DNA from: Nocardioides sp. zg-1230
GTDB lineage: Bacteria; Actinomycetota; Actinomycetes; Propionibacteriales; Nocardioidaceae
Length of the DNA stretch: 64,000 bases
NCBI RefSeq assembly: GCF_013155335.1
Contig: NZ_JABJQZ010000002.1
Span: forward strand, 248,001-312,000
Direction of reading: 5' to 3'
Within the stretch, counting starts at the first letter, position 1, and every line of letters begins with the position of its first letter. Position numbers and translations under genes: made by a program. Under the pieces are notes generated by a model that saw only the letters and a list, made by a program, of their open reading frames with translations, did not search any database and was not told where the DNA came from. Positions 60,847 through 64,000 of the stretch are shown here, in pieces.

Positions 60847-63762
60847 GTGATCGTCACAGCGCTTCTCGTCAGTCATGACGGGGCGCGGTGGCTCCCAGCA
60901 GTCCTGACCGGTCTGAGCGGGCAGACCCTCCCGGTGGACCGTGTCGTGGCCGTCGACACCACGAGCCGTGACGACAGCGTCGCCCTCCTCCGTGACGCCC
61001 TCGGCGAGCAGGCCGTCGTCGACGTGGTGCCCGGGTCGACCAGCTACCCCGCCGCGGTGCGCCACGGCCTGGACCTGGCGCCGCCCTCCGAGGCGTCGGG
61101 CGACGACGAGTGGGTCTGGCTGCTCCACGACGACAGCAACCCTGCTCCGACGGCGCTCGCCGAGCTCCTCGACGCTGCCCGGGAGCACCCGACGGTGGCC
61201 ATCCTCGGCCCCAAGCTGCGCGAGTGGCCCTCGCTGCGCCGCCTCCTCGAGGTCGGCCTCACGATCACCGGCACCGGACACCGCGAGACCGGTCTGGAGC
61301 GCGGCGAGTACGACCAGGGCCAGCACGACGAGGTGCGCGAGGTGCTCGCGGTCAACACCGCCGGCATGCTCGTGCGGCGGTCCGTGCTCGAGTCCCTGGG
61401 CGGGCTCGACGAGGACCTGCCCATCTTCGGCAACGACATCGACTTCGGCTGGCGCGCCGCGCTGGCCGGTCACCGCACCCTCGTCGTGCCGCAGGCCGTG
61501 GTCTTCCACGCCGAGGCCGCGCACCGCGGGATCCGGCGTACGCCCCTCACCGGGCGCCACACGCACTACCAGGAGCGCCGCGCCGCCCTCCTCACGTCGC
61601 TCGCCAACGTGTCCTCGCGCGGGTTCGCCTGGCAGTACGTCCGGCTCTTCCTCGGCTCGCTGCTGCGCGTGGTCGGCTTCCTCGCCGTGCGCTCGGTGGG
61701 GGAGGCGCTGGACGAGCTCGCGGCAGCGCTGTCCGTGCACGGACGCCCTCGGCAGCTCCTCGCCGCGCGACGCGAGCGGGCCCGGTTGCGGCAGGGCGAC
61801 CCCGCCGACGTACGGCGCCTGCTCGCCCCGTGGTGGCTGCCCTACCGCCACGGCCTCGACTTCGTCACCGACCTCGTCTCCGCCGCGACCAATCAGGCCT
61901 CCGACGTCGCCGAGCGGCGCCGCATCGCCCGGGCGGAGTCCGCGCCGGGAGGTGGACCGGCCGCGCGCGACGAGCGCCGCGGTGCCGGCACGTCGAACGA
62001 CGACGAGGACGCCTACCTCACCGACACCGGCTTCGTCGCCCGCTTCTTCACCAACCCGGTCGCCGTGGTGCTGGCGCTCTTCGGCGTGCTGGCGGTGCTC
62101 GGCGCGCGCGAGGCCTTCGGGACGATCACCGGCGGCGCGCTGTCACCGGTGCCCGACGCCGCGGCGGACTGGTGGCGGCTGCACGTGTCGAGCTGGCACC
62201 CGCTCGGCACCGGCACCGACGTGCCGGCCCCGGCCTACGTGCTGCCGTTCGCGCTCGCCGCCTCCGTCCTGCTCGGGAACACCGGTGCCGTCGTCTCCGG
62301 CCTCATGCTGCTCGCGGTCCCCGTAGCGGCGTGGGGCGCGTGGCGCCTGCTGAAGGTGGTGGGGCGGCTCGTCGACCCGCTGGGGCTGCCGCGGTGGCTG
62401 GTGGTGTGGGGCGCGCTGACCTACGCCCTCGTCCCGGTCACCGCCGGAGCCTGGAGCGAGGGCCGCTTCGGGACGGTCGCGGTCGCCGCGCTGCTGCCCT
62501 GGACCGCGCACGCCGCACTCGGCTTCGTCGACCCGGACCGCGACCGACGCTGGCGCGCCGCCTGGCGCACGGCCGTGCTCCTGGCCCTCGGCGCCGCGTT
62601 CGTGCCCGGCTTCTGGCTCTTCGCCCTGCTCGCGACCGCGGTCGTGCTCGGATCGGCGGCCGTCATCGCCCCGCGCCTGCTGCGCGAGCGCGACAGCTGG
62701 GGCCCGCCGGTGGTCGCCGTGGCCGCGACACCCGTGCTGCTCGCGCCCTGGCTGCTGCCGCTGCTCACCACCGGCTCCGGGGCCGGGCTGCTGCTGGAGG
62801 CGGGACGCCTCACCGTCGACCAGGTGACCTTCGGCGGCCTCGTGACCGGCCGGCTGAACGACCTCGGTGCGCCGGGGTGGCTCGGGGCAGTGCTCGGCCT
62901 GCTGGCCGTCGCGGCCCTCATCCCGCGGAGCACGCGGGTGCCGGTGCTCATCTGCTGGCTGGTCGCGCTGGCGGCCGCCGTCGTCTCCGGCGTGCTGTCG
63001 CACGTGACCCTCGACCTCCCGTCCGTGACCACCCGGCCGAGCCTCGGACTCTTCGTGGTGATCCTCCAGGGCACCTGGGTCGTGGCGGTCGTGCTCGGGG
63101 CCGACGCCTACCTGCGGCGCCTCGCCGACCACCACCCGTGGTGGCAGCGCGGTCTCGCCGTCGCGCTCGCCGTGGTGGCCGCGGCCGTGCCCCTCGGCGG
63201 CCTCGGCTGGTGGCTGACCGCCGAGCAGGACGACGTCCTGGCCCGCGACGCCGAGCAGTCCGTCCCGGTCTACATGCAGCAGAGCTCGCTGCTCGGCCAG
63301 GAGCACGGTGTGCTGGTGCTGTCGGGGTCCGTGGACGACGGCGTCACCTACCGCATCCGCCGCGACGACGGCACGACGGTGGGGGAGGACGAGATCCTCA
63401 CCCTGGCCGACGAGGACGCCGGGCTGACCAGCGACGTGCGCGACCTGGTGTCCGCGCCGACGCCCACCGTGGTGGCCGACCTGGGGGCACGCGGCGTGGA
63501 GTACGTCGTCCTCGCCTCGCCCGCCGACGGTCGGATCTCCTCGCTGCTCGATGCGACCGCCGGGCTCGAGCAGGCGAGCGCCGAGGACCGCACCACCCGC
63601 GCCTGGCGTGTCGACCGGCCCCTCGACCCGGCGTCCCTCGACGGTCCGAGCCCGTGGTGGCGCACGGCGCTGCTCGTCGTGCAGGGCCTCGCCGTCGTGC
63701 TCGCGCTCGTGCTCGCCGCCCCGACCGTCCGACAGCGCCGGGAGGGGGACCGCGATGCCTGA
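60847..63762 (+). CDS. large membrane-bound GT2 family glycosyltransferase
   Basis: This 971-aa protein has an N-terminal GT2 domain (about 1-290): VTALLVSHDGARWLPAVLTG (20 residues), the acidic motif WLLHDDSNPAP, AVNTAGMLVRRSVLESLGGL (20 residues) and FGNDIDFGWRAALAGHRTLV (20 residues). From about 390 to 790 there are roughly ten membrane helices, and the last 170 residues include a soluble domain and a final helix. The layout recurs in actinobacteria next to whiB and a DUF5719 gene. Sugar and acceptor are unknown; a polyprenyl-linked sugar is possible. The following ATG overlaps its end by 8 bp. Confidence 0.88.
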   Translation: MIVTALLVSHDGARWLPAVLTGLSGQTLPVDRVVAVDTTSRDDSVALLRDALGEQAVVDVVPGSTSYPAAVRHGLDLAPPSEASGDDEWVWLLHDDSNPAPTALAELLDAAREHPTVAILGPKLREWPSLRRLLEVGLTITGTGHRETGLERGEYDQGQHDEVREVLAVNTAGMLVRRSVLESLGGLDEDLPIFGNDIDFGWRAALAGHRTLVVPQAVVFHAEAAHRGIRRTPLTGRHTHYQERRAALLTSLANVSSRGFAWQYVRLFLGSLLRVVGFLAVRSVGEALDELAAALSVHGRPRQLLAARRERARLRQGDPADVRRLLAPWWLPYRHGLDFVTDLVSAATNQASDVAERRRIARAESAPGGGPAARDERRGAGTSNDDEDAYLTDTGFVARFFTNPVAVVLALFGVLAVLGAREAFGTITGGALSPVPDAAADWWRLHVSSWHPLGTGTDVPAPAYVLPFALAASVLLGNTGAVVSGLMLLAVPVAAWGAWRLLKVVGRLVDPLGLPRWLVVWGALTYALVPVTAGAWSEGRFGTVAVAALLPWTAHAALGFVDPDRDRRWRAAWRTAVLLALGAAFVPGFWLFALLATAVVLGSAAVIAPRLLRERDSWGPPVVAVAATPVLLAPWLLPLLTTGSGAGLLLEAGRLTVDQVTFGGLVTGRLNDLGAPGWLGAVLGLLAVAALIPRSTRVPVLICWLVALAAAVVSGVLSHVTLDLPSVTTRPSLGLFVVILQGTWVVAVVLGADAYLRRLADHHPWWQRGLAVALAVVAAAVPLGGLGWWLTAEQDDVLARDAEQSVPVYMQQSSLLGQEHGVLVLSGSVDDGVTYRIRRDDGTTVGEDEILTLADEDAGLTSDVRDLVSAPTPTVVADLGARGVEYVVLASPADGRISSLLDATAGLEQASAEDRTTRAWRVDRPLDPASLDGPSPWWRTALLVVQGLAVVLALVLAAPTVRQRREGDRDA

Positions 63763-64000
63763 GCCCACAGAAGGGGGTCGCCGTCGCGCGGCCGAGACCA
63801 CCCGCACCCGCCCGTCGCCGGTGACGATCCTCGCCGTGCTCATCCCGCTGCTCACCGTCGCGGCCCTCGCGCTGGTGCGACCGGCCGAGCAGGCGCCGTC
63901 GTCCTTCGCCCCCACCGAGGCACCCCTCGACCGCGTCACCGCCGTCTGCCCTGCGCGCCTGCCCGGCGCCGACGAGGTCCGCATGGGGACCACGGCGCTG
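63755..64000 (+). CDS. DUF5719-like secreted protein, N-terminal part (partial, runs off window)
   Basis: Eighty-two codons are visible: a charged N-terminus (PEPTEGGRRRAAETTRTRPS, 20 residues), one membrane helix (VTILAVLIPLLTVAALALV) and the start of an extracytoplasmic part with VTAVCPARLPGADEV. The position behind the GT2 gene and the single N-terminal helix fit the actinobacterial DUF5719 proteins, but the diagnostic domain lies outside the window. The ATG overlaps the preceding gene by 8 bp. Confidence 0.6.
   Translation, partial: MPEPTEGGRRRAAETTRTRPSPVTILAVLIPLLTVAALALVRPAEQAPSSFAPTEAPLDRVTAVCPARLPGADEVRMGTTAL

Overview
The window is chromosomal DNA of a very GC-rich actinobacterium. 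It carries a WhiB regulator beside F420 biosynthesis genes (cofD, cofE), a galactofuran cluster (UDP-galactopyranose mutase and GlfT2-like transferase), LytR-CpsA-Psr (LCP) proteins, an acyl-CoA carboxylase with an epsilon subunit, a DUF222/HNH gene under a LexA-type box, and many GTG and TTG starts. The gene set and order suggest Nocardioidaceae (Nocardioides-like), but no marker gene is present to prove it. No tRNA, rRNA or CRISPR array was seen.

Layout. 1-3.5 kb: end of a histidine kinase, its response regulator and a NatAB-like ABC exporter. 3.5-9 kb: membrane and phospholipid genes, maf, a DUF885 protein and accDE, with birA divergent. 9.7-13.9 kb: PH-domain protein, adenylate/guanylate cyclase, an orphan winged-helix protein, purK-purE and an ArfB-like hydrolase. 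14-18.8 kb: L-2-hydroxyglutarate oxidase-like protein, Gfo/Idh/MocA oxidoreductase, phosphotransferase-like protein, CoA-binding protein and an acyl-CoA dehydrogenase (ACAD).

18.7-33.0 kb is best read as a 14.3 kb genomic island. The last 29 codons of the ACAD gene recur at 33,000-33,089, with a 36-bp perfect identity that looks like an att core. The 3' tail now attached to the ACAD gene has atypical codons, while the displaced copy has native-looking codons. Next to the right copy lies a frameshifted AlpA/excisionase-like gene. No integrase was found. The cargo is a chromate module (split chrB, chrA, a 41-aa membrane protein) and an organosulfate module: a TauD/AtsK-like dioxygenase, a ROK regulator, a complete Opp/Dpp-type transporter, a formylglycine-generating enzyme and an arylsulfatase. 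The transporter, the sulfatase-activating enzyme and the sulfatase lie in one tightly coupled run, so the island can carry sulfate-ester uptake, activation and hydrolysis together.

33-43.5 kb: sdaA, a PPOX-fold protein, a universal stress protein, a copper group (lipoprotein, CopC-CopD fusion, YcnI-like protein), a PadR/DUF1707 operon with a strong palindromic operator, a DUF222/HNH gene with an SOS box, and an S51-like peptidase. 43.5-56.8 kb is cell envelope: two LCP proteins, a thioesterase, two GT2 transferases, glf, a glfT2-like gene, a Wzm/Wzt-type exporter and a large PGRP amidase with FG-GAP-like repeats. 56.8-64 kb: TIGR03089 and DUF3105 proteins, cofE, cofD, whiB, a large membrane GT2 protein and the start of a DUF5719-like gene.

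A recurring pattern is a TANNNT -10 hexamer 5-8 nt upstream of a start codon with little or no Shine-Dalgarno sequence, as expected of leaderless transcripts. It is seen at more than a dozen genes outside the island and was not seen at the island genes, which use Shine-Dalgarno sequences.
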